From assembly GCA_964627455.1 (NCBI GenBank), contig CAZVKC010000027.1, positions 1 to 64,000 of the forward strand: DNA of 64,000 bases. Direction: 5' to 3'. How positions within the stretch are numbered: the first letter of the stretch is position 1; the number at the start of each line of letters is the position of its first letter. The notes beneath the pieces are model-generated. The model did no database searches. It was not told the origin of the DNA and saw nothing but the letters and a program-made list of their open reading frames with translations. Below, one piece after another: positions 8,044 to 16,653 of the stretch. Origin of the DNA: F-183 sp964627455. Lineage in GTDB: Bacteria; Acidobacteriota; Terriglobia; Bryobacterales; Bryobacteraceae. The position numbers and the translations under genes were made by a program.

Positions 8044-9375
8044 TCACCAGCCCGGCCGGTAGGGTTCGGAGATCCAGGCGTTGGCTGCCGCGTCGTTGGT
8101 GCGGCCGGCGGCTGCGTCCCACTCGAGCGTCTTGCCGCGGCTGCGAACCGCGAGATTGCCGAGCAATACGAGTTCGGTGAGGGCGCCGCCGAAGCCGAAT
8201 TCGCAGAACGCGGGCTTGCCGCCTTTGCAGGCCGCCACCCATTCCTGGTAGTGGCCTTTCGACCGTTCGATGGTGGCGGGCGGGGGCGTGAACTCCCTGG
8301 CGCGCGATTCCGGATAGAGACGGTGTTCGCCGCCGGTGAAGCCGGTGGAAAGGACGCCGCGGTCGCCGGCGAACAGCATGCCGGACCCAGGCAGTGGAGG
8401 TCCAGCGGCTCCCATTTCCGCGGGACGGGCAGGTTTCAAGCCGCCGTCGTACCAGATGACGCGAACGCCGCCTGCGAACTCCCAGGTCACGATCGAGGCG
8501 TGGGGATAGCTGTCGCTGAGATTCGCCCGGCGGGAACCGGACCAATGCGGCGGATCCCCGGGACCCAGCGGGATACGCACCTCCGCGACGCTGGCGGATA
8601 CGCGCAAGGGCGCGCCGAGCCCGAGAGCCGTGACGACGACGTGCATGGCGTGACATCCCATGTCGCCGAGGGCGCCGGTTCCGAAGTCGCACCAGCCGCG
8701 CCAGGCGAACGGGTGATACGCCTTGTGATAGGGGCGGAAGGGGGCGGGTCCCAGCCAGAGATCCCAGTCGAGGGACGCCGGGGGCGGGTTGCCGGTGGAC
8801 GCGGGGCGTTCGAGGCCTTGCGGCCAGACCGGGCGGTCGGACCAGATGTGCACTTCGCGAACCTTGCCCGCGGCGCCGGCGCGGATCCAGTCGATGGTCA
8901 GGCAGGAGTCCTCAGAACGGCATGTTTGCACGCTCATTTGCGTGGCGACGCGCTTTTGTCTGGCGAGGGCCATCAGCGCGCGGGTTTCGGCGATCGTGCG
9001 CGTCATCGGCTTGGCGCAGTAGACGTGCTTGCCGAGATCCATCGCGGCTTTGGCGATGACGGCGTGCGAATGGTCGGGCGTGGCGATGACCACGGCGTCG
9101 ATGCTCTTTTCGGCGTCGAGCATTTTGCGGAAGTCGCGATAGGTTTTGGCCTTGGGGTACTTGGCGAAGGTCTTGGCGGCGTAGTCGTGATCAACGTCGC
9201 AGAGAAATGCGATGTCTTCGGATTCGAGGTCCTTGAGGTAGCTCGCGCCGACGCCTCCGACGCCGACGGCGGCGAGCACGAGGCGATCATTCGCAGCTTT
9301 CGCGGGCGCGGCAAATGCGGCGGTTCCAAGGGCCAGGGCGGCACGGCGGGTGAACGTGGCGGAGGCGGATTTCAT
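8044..9375 (-). CDS. Gfo/Idh/MocA-family oxidoreductase with Tat signal
   Basis: A 443-aa NAD(P)-dependent sugar oxidoreductase. A twin-arginine leader (TFTRRAALALGTAAFAAPAKA) precedes a Rossmann fold with 'GVGGVGASYL', then the catalytic KP motif (YCAKPMTRT, replacing the usual EKP by AKP) and the GD-G-H motif (GALGDMGCHAMH). Tat-exported members of this family oxidise sugars or glycosides at C3 in the periplasm, with tightly bound cofactor. This fits the neighbouring DUF1080 protein at 5326. The minus-strand histidine kinase gene upstream ends 12 bases before its start, so the two are possibly co-transcribed. Confidence 0.9.
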   Translation of the reverse strand: MKSASATFTRRAALALGTAAFAAPAKAANDRLVLAAVGVGGVGASYLKDLESEDIAFLCDVDHDYAAKTFAKYPKAKTYRDFRKMLDAEKSIDAVVIATPDHSHAVIAKAAMDLGKHVYCAKPMTRTIAETRALMALARQKRVATQMSVQTCRSEDSCLTIDWIRAGAAGKVREVHIWSDRPVWPQGLERPASTGNPPPASLDWDLWLGPAPFRPYHKAYHPFAWRGWCDFGTGALGDMGCHAMHVVVTALGLGAPLRVSASVAEVRIPLGPGDPPHWSGSRRANLSDSYPHASIVTWEFAGGVRVIWYDGGLKPARPAEMGAAGPPLPGSGMLFAGDRGVLSTGFTGGEHRLYPESRAREFTPPPATIERSKGHYQEWVAACKGGKPAFCEFGFGGALTELVLLGNLAVRSRGKTLEWDAAAGRTNDAAANAWISEPYRPGW

Positions 9376-9387
9376 GGCGCTACCAGT

Positions 9388-11988
9388 TTATGGCGCCGTC
9401 GTGAGGTCTCTGGTCCGGGTCCAACGGGAGATGATGTGCGTGAGTTCTTCGGGGCGGAACGGCTTGGCGAGATAATCATCCATGCCCGATTCGATGCAGC
9501 GATCCCGCTCTTCCGTGGTGACTGCGGCGGTGAGCGCGATAATCGGCCCGCGAAATCCACGTTCTCGCAGGTTCCTGGTCGCTTCGTAGCCGTCCATCTC
9601 CGGCATGTGGCAGTCCATGAGGATGATGTCGTGCGATCCTTCGAGCGCGAGGTCCAGGCAGGCCTGGCCGTTGGCGGCCACTTCGACCTCGCAGCCGGCT
9701 TTGCGCAGGATTGTCGCCGCGACACGCTGGTTGACGGCGTTGTCCTCGGCCAACAGGACACGGCATCCATCCAGATGGGTCTCGGGAACTGGTGTGGATT
9801 GGATCGCTGGTTGACTGGCGGGGCGTTCCTCAACCTGGAGGGGAAGATCCAGCCAAAAACAGGAACCCTGGCCGGGCGTGCTGGTGGCGCCGACAGAGCC
9901 GGACATCAACTCGGCCAGCCTGCCGCTGATGGCGAGTCCCAGGCCTGTGCCGCCGTAGCGGCGGGCAATCGAGTCATTGGCCTGCTCGAAGCGCCGGAAG
10001 ATCTGCCGCAGTTGCGATTCGTCGATGCCCATTCCCGTATCGTGGACCTCGATCCGGTAGCGGGCGTCCGGCGCGTCCCAATTGTCCGGAGGCGGGAGGA
10101 CCAGCCGGATTTTGACTTCGCCGGAGTCCGTGAACTTGATGCTGTTCGAGATGAAGTTCGAAACCACCTGGCGGATGCGGTCGGGGTCCCCGCGGCAGAT
10201 GCTTGGGGCGCCAGCCGGGATGTCGGCAGTGAGCGAGAGGTCCTTCGCTGCGGCGACGGGACGCATGAGGTCGACCAGATTGCGGAGCAAGCCGGGAAGA
10301 TCGAATGGCCGGGCCTCAATGGTGAGCTTTCCCGCCTCGATTTTGGAGAAGTCGAGGACATCGTTGAGGACGCGGATCAGCCCTTCGCCGCAGGCATGCG
10401 CGGTTTCTCCGCATTCCCTCTGTTTGGGCGTGAGATCGCTGTCCAACAAGATGCGGATCATCCCGAGGATGCCGTTCATCGGGGTGCGGATCTCATGGCT
10501 CATGTCGGCAAGGAACTGCGTTTTCGCGTTGTAGATGCGCACCAGTTCCCCATTCGAGCGCGCGAGTTCGGCGGTGCGGCTGGCGACCTGCCTGCGCAGA
10601 AACACCACCCACGCCAGCGCAATCAGGAGGAAGACTCCGGCGCCGGCTGCGATCTCGGCCCACGGAGCCCGGCGAACCCAGGACAGGCTCGACACGATCT
10701 GCAAGTCATCCGGAGACCGGAGCAGCAGCGTAAATTCAGGGTCCGCGAACGCCCGCGGGCGGAAGGCGGCGACTCCCGTCACACTCAGGGTGTCGCCGGG
10801 GTGCAAGTCTCCGTAGGCTGACACCGGGCGGCCGAGATGGGACAGTTCTCCATGGAAGGACCGGTCATCAACGCGCAACTCGAACACATCCACCGGGCCT
10901 GCCCGATGAAACCCGACGAGTCCCACGCGGACTCGCACCAGTTTCGCCCCATCGACGGGGTTGTCGATCTGCTGCGCGCCGATGTCCACGGGAAGGATTG
11001 CAGGTATTCTCGTACCCGGAACCGTTCGGAAGACCGCATCGTCGATCCGGTATCCACTTTCGGAATCCCGGCGCAGGTAGCCCTGCGCCTCGACGGCGTC
11101 TCCCGCTCGAAGGTCCGGCGGGATCGCCAGATTCAGAAAGATACCGCCGGAGGCGTCCTGCACGCAGATCCGCTCACCCTCAACCAGGGTCGCACGTCCC
11201 GCCACATGCACCAGGTCGTCGATGCGCGCGCTGGATCCGCGGGTCATAATGCTCCCGATCGGGGCCGGGCGGTCCGTCCATATCAAGGGACGCTGCTGTT
11301 CGACGCGGATGTTGTGCGCGTAGAACCGGACGCCCGTCTTACGGCGCTGGCCATCCAACTCCGCGCCGATGGCGCCGATGGCCTCCACGGTGGCTCCGAT
11401 CAGGTCGCGCGGGGGGACTTCGACGCCGCCGAAAGGTTCCTCAACCGTGATGCGTTGGCCTGACGAAGCGAGCACAAGGAACAGATTCGGCGGGAGTTTG
11501 TCGAAATGGGGACGAAGCACGGCACGGACGACCGTTCCGCGGACACGGCCCCAGACATTTTCGATGGTGTCATCCTTCATGGCTGCGTCGACTGAAATCG
11601 CCAGCGGTTCCGGAAGGGGGGCGGTTCCCAGCTTTTCGAGAGATGTAAATCGAATGATCGGCGAGTAATTACCGGGTGCGACGATGCCCCGAATTCGAAC
11701 CAGGTCCCCTGGCGTGATTCCGGCCGGCGGCGCCGGAGGGGTTTCGTAACGCTCCGGCAGATGGGTGACGTAAATGCCGTGGCGCCCCTGCTGCACCAGG
11801 GTGATGAAGATCGTGGGGGACCAGAACGTAACCTGAGCCTGGATATCGACTTGGGGGCGATCGGTGGGGCCCGAAAACTTGTAGTCGAGAACCTGTTTGA
11901 CGTCGTGCAAAGGCGCGACTGGCTCAGCAGAACCAACAGCGGCCAGAGTCAGAGCGATCCAGGCGGTACCGGGAACAAGGGATCCCAC
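9388..11988 (-). CDS. Hybrid histidine kinase with OB-fold-like sensor region and receiver
   Basis: An 866-aa membrane sensor. A signal peptide (1-22) leads into an unusually large extracytoplasmic region (about 23-440) that appears to hold three or four repeated OB-fold-like modules, each with a 'GD.V…G.V' strand pattern (near 94-125, 195-230, 258-330 and 348-430). One membrane helix (444-464) follows. The kinase has His498 in MSHEIRTP, an N box (NFISNSIKFT), DTGMGID and GGTGLGLAI. The C-terminal receiver has AEDN (748-750) and phospho-acceptor Asp792 (LMDCHMPEMDG). No DNA-binding output is present, so the signal must pass on through a phosphotransfer protein elsewhere. The start is GTG 11988. 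It lies 48 bases downstream of the tetR-type gene. Confidence 0.92.
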   Translation of the reverse strand: MGSLVPGTAWIALTLAAVGSAEPVAPLHDVKQVLDYKFSGPTDRPQVDIQAQVTFWSPTIFITLVQQGRHGIYVTHLPERYETPPAPPAGITPGDLVRIRGIVAPGNYSPIIRFTSLEKLGTAPLPEPLAISVDAAMKDDTIENVWGRVRGTVVRAVLRPHFDKLPPNLFLVLASSGQRITVEEPFGGVEVPPRDLIGATVEAIGAIGAELDGQRRKTGVRFYAHNIRVEQQRPLIWTDRPAPIGSIMTRGSSARIDDLVHVAGRATLVEGERICVQDASGGIFLNLAIPPDLRAGDAVEAQGYLRRDSESGYRIDDAVFRTVPGTRIPAILPVDIGAQQIDNPVDGAKLVRVRVGLVGFHRAGPVDVFELRVDDRSFHGELSHLGRPVSAYGDLHPGDTLSVTGVAAFRPRAFADPEFTLLLRSPDDLQIVSSLSWVRRAPWAEIAAGAGVFLLIALAWVVFLRRQVASRTAELARSNGELVRIYNAKTQFLADMSHEIRTPMNGILGMIRILLDSDLTPKQRECGETAHACGEGLIRVLNDVLDFSKIEAGKLTIEARPFDLPGLLRNLVDLMRPVAAAKDLSLTADIPAGAPSICRGDPDRIRQVVSNFISNSIKFTDSGEVKIRLVLPPPDNWDAPDARYRIEVHDTGMGIDESQLRQIFRRFEQANDSIARRYGGTGLGLAISGRLAELMSGSVGATSTPGQGSCFWLDLPLQVEERPASQPAIQSTPVPETHLDGCRVLLAEDNAVNQRVAATILRKAGCEVEVAANGQACLDLALEGSHDIILMDCHMPEMDGYEATRNLRERGFRGPIIALTAAVTTEERDRCIESGMDDYLAKPFRPEELTHIISRWTRTRDLTTAP

Positions 11989-12036
11989 AAGTCTGCAACC
12001 CTTATCGGGAAAGCTCAGGTTATCATGAGCCTGGAA

Positions 12037-12651
12037 TCAGCCGACGAGATAACGCTGCAGCATTTCCTTGAGTTCGCCGAGGACGGCCTCGCGGCTTTCG
12101 GGCGTGGGTTGCTGGTATGCAAAGGCGATGAGGCGGTCGCCGGTCTCGGACGCCACGCGGATCTTGAGCGCGAGTTTGCGGCTGGCGCGTCCGCCGAGTT
12201 TTTCGCCCAGGAGCTTTTGCAGCAGTCCTCCGGGACCTTCGCCCGGGTCGGTCTGCTGTTCACGAGTTGCCTCGCTGATGTGGCGTCCCAGGGCGAGCAC
12301 GCGGAAGTGGGGGCGTTCGTCGAGAAAACGGATGTACGAGTCGACGATGCCGCCGATGGTCTTCTTCGGGGAGAAGAGGATCTTGCGCGCGGTGACAGCG
12401 GATTCCGCCATTTCGCGGAACTGCTGCAGTTCGGCGACGGCGATGGCGTCGTAGATTTCCTGCTTGTCGGAAAAGAACCGGTAGAGCGCGCCGACCGAGA
12501 TGCCGGCTTCTTCGGCGATGCGGCTGGTGGTGATCTGTTCGAACGGCAGACGCGTGAGGAGGCGGGCGGCGGCGTCGAGGATGGACTGAACGGTTCCGCT
12601 GCTGCGGTTTTGCAGCGGGGTCCGGCGGCTGCTGGCGGGGGGCGTGGTCAT
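12037..12651 (-). CDS. TetR-family transcriptional regulator
   Basis: A 204-aa repressor with an N-terminal TetR helix-turn-helix (about residues 25-70; ITTSRIAEEAGISVGALYRF) and a variable ligand-binding helical domain. ATG 12651 is chosen because the frame upstream runs through the operator-like palindrome. It is divergent from hpnH with 59 bases between the starts, containing a 9-bp-arm inverted repeat (12672-12693). Control of hpnH and of itself is therefore likely. The ligand is unknown. Confidence 0.9.
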   Translation of the reverse strand: MTTPPASSRRTPLQNRSSGTVQSILDAAARLLTRLPFEQITTSRIAEEAGISVGALYRFFSDKQEIYDAIAVAELQQFREMAESAVTARKILFSPKKTIGGIVDSYIRFLDERPHFRVLALGRHISEATREQQTDPGEGPGGLLQKLLGEKLGGRASRKLALKIRVASETGDRLIAFAYQQPTPESREAVLGELKEMLQRYLVG

Positions 12652-12671
12652 CGTAGGATCTTGTCGGGCGA

Positions 12672-12693
12672 AACGCGAATCCGAATTCGCGTT
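12672..12693. promoter_or_regulatory. Candidate TetR operator
   Basis: Perfect inverted repeat with arms AACGCGAAT and ATTCGCGTT around CCGA, centred between the divergent tetR-type gene and hpnH. It ends 17 bases before the hpnH ATG, where it would overlap the promoter. Size and position fit a TetR dimer site. Confidence 0.6.
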
Positions 12694-12710
12694 CGTGTAC
12701 CATTGAGTAT

Positions 12711-14144
12711 ATGCCCATTCCTGCATCCCAGATGTGGACCGTCGCCAGTTACGTGGTCAAGCAGAAGCTGAAGGGACGCGAACGGTATCCGCTGGTTCTC
12801 ATGTTGGAGCCGCTGTTCCGCTGCAATCTCGCTTGCGCCGGATGCGGCAAGATCCAGTATCCCGGGCATATTCTCAAACAGCATCTGACGCCGGAAGAGT
12901 GCTTCCGCGCGGTGGAGGAAGCGGGCGTGCCGACGGTCGCGATCCCCGGCGGCGAACCGCTGATGCATCCGGAAATCGACAAGATCATCGAAGGGCTCGT
13001 GGCGCGCAAGAAGTACGTTTACATGTGCACGAACGCGCTGCTGCTCAAGGAAAAGCTGCACCTGTTCAAGCCGAGCAAGTATTTGACGTTCTCGGTCCAC
13101 ATGGACGGCGACAAGGACCATCACGATTTCTCGGTTTGCAAGGAAGGCGGCTACGAGATCGCGCTCGAGGCGATTCGCGAGGCGGTTTCGCGCGGCTTCC
13201 GCGTGACCACTAATACGACGCTGTTCGACGGCGTGGATTCGAAGTCCGTGCGCGCGTTCTTCGACACGATGATGGATGCGGGCGTCGAGGGCATGATGGT
13301 GTCGCCCGGCTACTCGTATGAGAAGGCGCCGGATCAGCAGCACTTCACGGGACGCGAACGCAGCCGCGCGATGTTCCGCAAGATTTTGTCCAACCGCTCG
13401 TCGAAGTGGCAGTTCAACATGTCGCCGCTGTTCCTCGAGTTCCTGATGGGCAAGCGGCATCTGGAATGTACGCCCTGGGGAATGCCGACCTACAACATTT
13501 TCGGCTGGCAGAAGCCGTGTTACCTGCTGCAGGACGGGTATGCGCAGAGTTTCCAGGAACTGCTGGATTCGACCGATTGGAAGAAGTACGGGTTCGAGTC
13601 CGGGAATCCGAAGTGCAGCAACTGCATGCTGCATTCGGGCTACGAGGCTTCGGCGGTGCATTACACGTTCACACCGGCGGGTATTCTCGCGACGGTGAAG
13701 GCGATGCTGTTCTCGAAGTATCCGGATGCGGAAGCCGCGCGGCAGGTTGAGGACGAGAAGCCGCAGCCGATCCTGGTGCAGATCGAGGGGCTGGGTTCGA
13801 AGGCTACGCTGCAGGGGACGAGGGTGGAGCGCGATTCGAATTTCCTGCAGGATGGGGTCGAGCAGGCGTTCGACTATCGCGGCGACGTGACGCTGACATT
13901 GAAGGATGGTTCGCAGGTGGAAGGGTATGTGTTCGACCGCGGCGAATCGAAGCTTCAGTTGATGCGGAAGTCCGACCGCGCGAAGGTGGCGATCGCGTAC
14001 GCCGATATCGCGGACCTGACGTTTACCGGCCGTGACATGGCGGACGGCAAGAGCTTTGCCGCCTGGGTGAAGAAGTACATGGAACAGAAGGCCGCGGGGG
14101 TCCAGAATATTGAGCTGGTCCCCGAGTCGATCGAGCAGGATTAA
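12711..14144 (+). CDS. hpnH: Adenosyl-hopene transferase HpnH with extra C-terminal domain
   Basis: A radical SAM enzyme that attaches a 5'-deoxyadenosyl group to diploptene to form adenosylhopane, the entry to extended bacteriohopanepolyols. The [4Fe-4S] motif is C38-x3-C42-x2-C45 (CNLACAGC). The core (1 to about 340) matches HpnH, including 'IPGGEPLMHPEID' and a Cys-rich C-terminal stretch (CSNCMLHSGYEA, near 302). The protein is 477 aa, about 100-130 residues longer than ordinary HpnH. The extra part (about 350-477) contains a small beta domain at about 385-440 (GDVTLTLKDGSQVEGYVF…). No other hopanoid gene is nearby, and a TetR regulator faces it. Confidence 0.9.
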   Translation: MPIPASQMWTVASYVVKQKLKGRERYPLVLMLEPLFRCNLACAGCGKIQYPGHILKQHLTPEECFRAVEEAGVPTVAIPGGEPLMHPEIDKIIEGLVARKKYVYMCTNALLLKEKLHLFKPSKYLTFSVHMDGDKDHHDFSVCKEGGYEIALEAIREAVSRGFRVTTNTTLFDGVDSKSVRAFFDTMMDAGVEGMMVSPGYSYEKAPDQQHFTGRERSRAMFRKILSNRSSKWQFNMSPLFLEFLMGKRHLECTPWGMPTYNIFGWQKPCYLLQDGYAQSFQELLDSTDWKKYGFESGNPKCSNCMLHSGYEASAVHYTFTPAGILATVKAMLFSKYPDAEAARQVEDEKPQPILVQIEGLGSKATLQGTRVERDSNFLQDGVEQAFDYRGDVTLTLKDGSQVEGYVFDRGESKLQLMRKSDRAKVAIAYADIADLTFTGRDMADGKSFAAWVKKYMEQKAAGVQNIELVPESIEQD

Positions 14145-14185
14145 TCCTCACTTCGAAACCGGGGTAGTAGCTCTTCCGGCAACGC

Positions 14186-14223
14186 GCGTCGGTAGTGACA
14201 GTCTAGACTGTCACTACCGACGC
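14186..14223. repeat. 38-bp perfect palindrome, intergenic repeat copy 1
   Basis: The two 19-base arms (starting GCGTCGGTAGTGACAGTCT) are exact reverse complements. It lies between the convergent hpnH and oxidoreductase genes and could act as a two-way terminator. The right arm and following bases (CTACCGACG.CTAT.GGG) match a second copy near 20264, so this is a dispersed element rather than a unique hairpin. Confidence 0.75.
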
Positions 14224-14246
14224 CTATGGGGTGGTATTACCAGTAG

Positions 14247-15356
14247 TTACGCGTTGAGCGAGGGATAGTCGGTGTAGCCGCGGGCGTCGCCGCCGTAGAA
14301 GGTTTTGCGGTCGTACGGATTCAACGGGGCTTTGGTCTGCAGACGCTTGGGCAGATCCGGGTTCGCGATGAACAGGCGTCCGAAGGCGACCGCATCCACT
14401 TTGCTGCTGTCGACTGCGTTCTCTGCTTCTTCGCGCGTGTAGCCGCCTGCGGATAGCAGGGTTCCTCGAAACGCCTGGCGAAATGCCGCGGCTGCATCCT
14501 CCGCTTCGGGATTCAATACGCCCGTCTGGCTTGCGCCGCTCGAGCGCGGCTCGATCAGGTGCAGGTACGCGATTCCCTTATCGCTGAGTTTGCCGATCAC
14601 GTAGGTAAACAGCGCCACCGGATCGCTGTCGCCCATGGATCCGAAGGTCCCCCACGGCGACAGGCGGACCCCAACCCGATCCGCGCCCCACACCGAACTC
14701 ACCGCATCCACGACCTCCAACAAGAGCCGCGCGCGATTCTCGATGCTGCCGCCGTATTCGTCAGTTCGCTTGTTCGTACTGTCCTGCAGGAACTGGTCCA
14801 GCAGATACCCGTTCGCGCCGTGGATCTCCACGCCGTCGGCTCCGGCGCGCTTGGCGTTCTCCGCCGCCCGGCGATAGGTTTCGACGATGCCCGGGAGTTC
14901 CGAAGTTTCGAGCGCTCGCGGCGTTTCGTAGGGAACCAGTTGCCAGTCGGCTGTATATGTCTTTCCCGCAGGAACAATCGCGGACGGCGCGACCGGCAAG
15001 CCGTCTTCCGGATGCAGCGAAGAGTGTGACACGCGTCCGACATGCCACAACTGGATCGCGAATTTGCCGCCGCGCGCATGCACGGCATCGATCACCTTGC
15101 GCCAGCCTTCCACCTGCTCGTCACTGTGGATCCCCGGACTTGCCGGATACCCTTGCCCTTGCGGCGCAATTTGACTGGCCTCGGAAATGATGAGGCCGCC
15201 TTCCGACGCCCGCTGCCGGTAGTACTCGACATTCAGGTCCCAGGGGATGTTGCCGGGCTGTTTCGAACGCAAGCGCGTCAGCGGCGCCATCACCACGCGA
15301 TGGCCAAGCGAAATGGATCCGAACAAAATCGGGCTGTATAACTTCGAAGATTGCAT
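14247..15356 (-). CDS. Old yellow enzyme-family NADH:flavin oxidoreductase
   Basis: A 369-aa FMN-dependent ene-reductase of the OYE/NemA group, normal length. Family blocks include the N-terminal 'LFGSISLGHRVVMAPLTR', 'IQLWHVGR', 'DGVEIHGANGYLLDQFL' (substrate His/Asn region), 'RTDEYGGSIENRARL' and the FMN phosphate site near 'GRLFIANPDL'. Such enzymes reduce activated C=C bonds or nitro groups and often serve in electrophile detoxification. ATG 15356 is chosen; the same frame stays open to 16109 but that stretch is the shadow of ppk2. It lies 50 bases downstream of ppk2 on the same strand. Confidence 0.93.
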   Translation of the reverse strand: MQSSKLYSPILFGSISLGHRVVMAPLTRLRSKQPGNIPWDLNVEYYRQRASEGGLIISEASQIAPQGQGYPASPGIHSDEQVEGWRKVIDAVHARGGKFAIQLWHVGRVSHSSLHPEDGLPVAPSAIVPAGKTYTADWQLVPYETPRALETSELPGIVETYRRAAENAKRAGADGVEIHGANGYLLDQFLQDSTNKRTDEYGGSIENRARLLLEVVDAVSSVWGADRVGVRLSPWGTFGSMGDSDPVALFTYVIGKLSDKGIAYLHLIEPRSSGASQTGVLNPEAEDAAAAFRQAFRGTLLSAGGYTREEAENAVDSSKVDAVAFGRLFIANPDLPKRLQTKAPLNPYDRKTFYGGDARGYTDYPSLNA

Positions 15357-15406
15357 CTGTCTTTTCTCTACGAAGTATGTGATGCAACCTGATCGAATTT
15401 GGTCGC

Positions 15407-16606
15407 TTACATTAGCGGATTGGAGCGTTCGCCGCGTTCGTACACGACATGCGCGCGACCCACCAGCAGCGGATCCAGCGGACCAATGTATTCGAGGTTC
15501 TTGTTCGAGTACGGCAGTTTGTGCAGCACATACCGCATCGCATTCAGCCGCGCGCGCTTTTTGCAGTCGGACTTGATCACGGTCCACGGCGCATCGGCGG
15601 TGTCGGTATAGAAGAACATCGCTTCCTTGGCCTTGGTGTACTCGGACCACTTGTCGAGCGACGCGAGATCGACGGGCGACAGCTTCCACTGCTTCAGCGG
15701 GTGGACCTTGCGTTCCTTGAATCGCCGGCGCTGCTCTTCCTGGCTCACCGAGAACCAGAACTTGATGAGGTGGATCCCCGAGCGTGAGAGGTTGCGCTCG
15801 AACTCCGGCGCCTGCCGCATGAATTCCGCGTATTCGTCGGCATTGCAGAAGTTCATGACTCGCTCGACGCCGGCGCGGTTGTACCAGGATCGGTCGAACA
15901 TAACGATTTCCCCGGCCGTGGGCAGGTGTTCGACATACCGCTGGAAGTACCACTGTCCGCGCTCGGAATCGGTCGGCTTTTCGAGCGCCACCACGCGAGC
16001 GCCGCGCGGATTCAGGTGCTCCATGAAGCGCTTGATCGCGCCGCCCTTGCCGGCCGCATCGCGACCCTCGAAGAGGATGACGAGTTTCTGCCCTTCTTTC
16101 TTGACCCACGCCTGCAGTTTCAGCAATTCGACCTGCAAACGGTACTTCTGCCGCTCGTAATTCTTGCGCGACATCAGGTTCTTGTAGGGGTATCCGCCGT
16201 CGCGCCAGTTGTGCGACAACTCTTCGTCTTCGCGACGTAATGCCGCCGGATGCAGCAGCTTGCTTTGCTTGCGTAGCGCTTTACGGATGAACTGCAGGTC
16301 GTCGCTCGAGACGCCTTTGAGCAGCGCCTCCAACTGCTGCAGAAGTTCCGCCTGGCGCTCGCTGCCTTCCTCTTCCCGCGCCACCTGTCCGATGGCGTCT
16401 TCGACGGCGGCGATCTTGGCCTCGACCGCCGAACCGGCCGATTGCCCGATCTCGAAATCCTCGATGCCCGCAGGGATCAGCGATGTCGAGATGTCGCCCG
16501 CACGGGCACGCCGCGGCGCAACTTCCGGGTTCGCGCCGGCAGCTGAACCGTTTCCTTTCGGAGCAGGTGTTTTCAGATGACTTGGATTGAGTTTTGCTAC
16601 AGCCAT
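15407..16606 (-). CDS. ppk2: Polyphosphate kinase 2 family protein
   Basis: A 399-aa enzyme moving phosphate between polyphosphate and nucleotides. The catalytic domain (about 135-390) has Walker A (GRDAAGKGG, 181-189), the lid-adjacent block 'ALEKPTDSERGQWYFQRY' and Walker B (MFDRSWYNRAGVERVM, Asp238), followed by 'WFSVSQEEQRRRF'. It is about 100 residues longer than a class I PPK2, owing to an N-terminal basic, low-complexity and then coiled extension (1 to about 130). Direction (NDP to NTP or NMP to NDP) cannot be told. A palindrome sits directly before the start codon. Confidence 0.92.
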   Translation of the reverse strand: MAVAKLNPSHLKTPAPKGNGSAAGANPEVAPRRARAGDISTSLIPAGIEDFEIGQSAGSAVEAKIAAVEDAIGQVAREEEGSERQAELLQQLEALLKGVSSDDLQFIRKALRKQSKLLHPAALRREDEELSHNWRDGGYPYKNLMSRKNYERQKYRLQVELLKLQAWVKKEGQKLVILFEGRDAAGKGGAIKRFMEHLNPRGARVVALEKPTDSERGQWYFQRYVEHLPTAGEIVMFDRSWYNRAGVERVMNFCNADEYAEFMRQAPEFERNLSRSGIHLIKFWFSVSQEEQRRRFKERKVHPLKQWKLSPVDLASLDKWSEYTKAKEAMFFYTDTADAPWTVIKSDCKKRARLNAMRYVLHKLPYSNKNLEYIGPLDPLLVGRAHVVYERGERSNPLM

Positions 16607-16608
16607 GA

Positions 16609-16626
16609 CTTAACAGGAATGTTAAG
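16609..16626. promoter_or_regulatory. Inverted repeat at the ppk2 start
   Basis: Arms CTTAACA and TGTTAAG around four bases, two bases upstream of the ppk2 ATG (minus strand, 16606). A second small inverted repeat (GCAAG…CTTGC, 16626-16638) adjoins it. The position fits an operator or a translation-blocking hairpin. Confidence 0.45.
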
Positions 16627-16653
16627 CAAGCCGCTTGCCAAACTGCGATCCGC

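Noticed and set aside
7999..10821. A 940-codon open frame on the plus strand
   Set aside because: It lies antisense to the Gfo/Idh/MocA and histidine kinase genes. Its product is Arg/Gly/Ala-rich with no recognisable domain, as expected from a GC-rich shadow frame.
14247..16109. A single 620-aa fusion of unknown sequence with an old yellow enzyme
   Set aside because: The first 250 codons are the out-of-frame image of ppk2. The oxidoreductase has its own ATG at 15356 and normal length.
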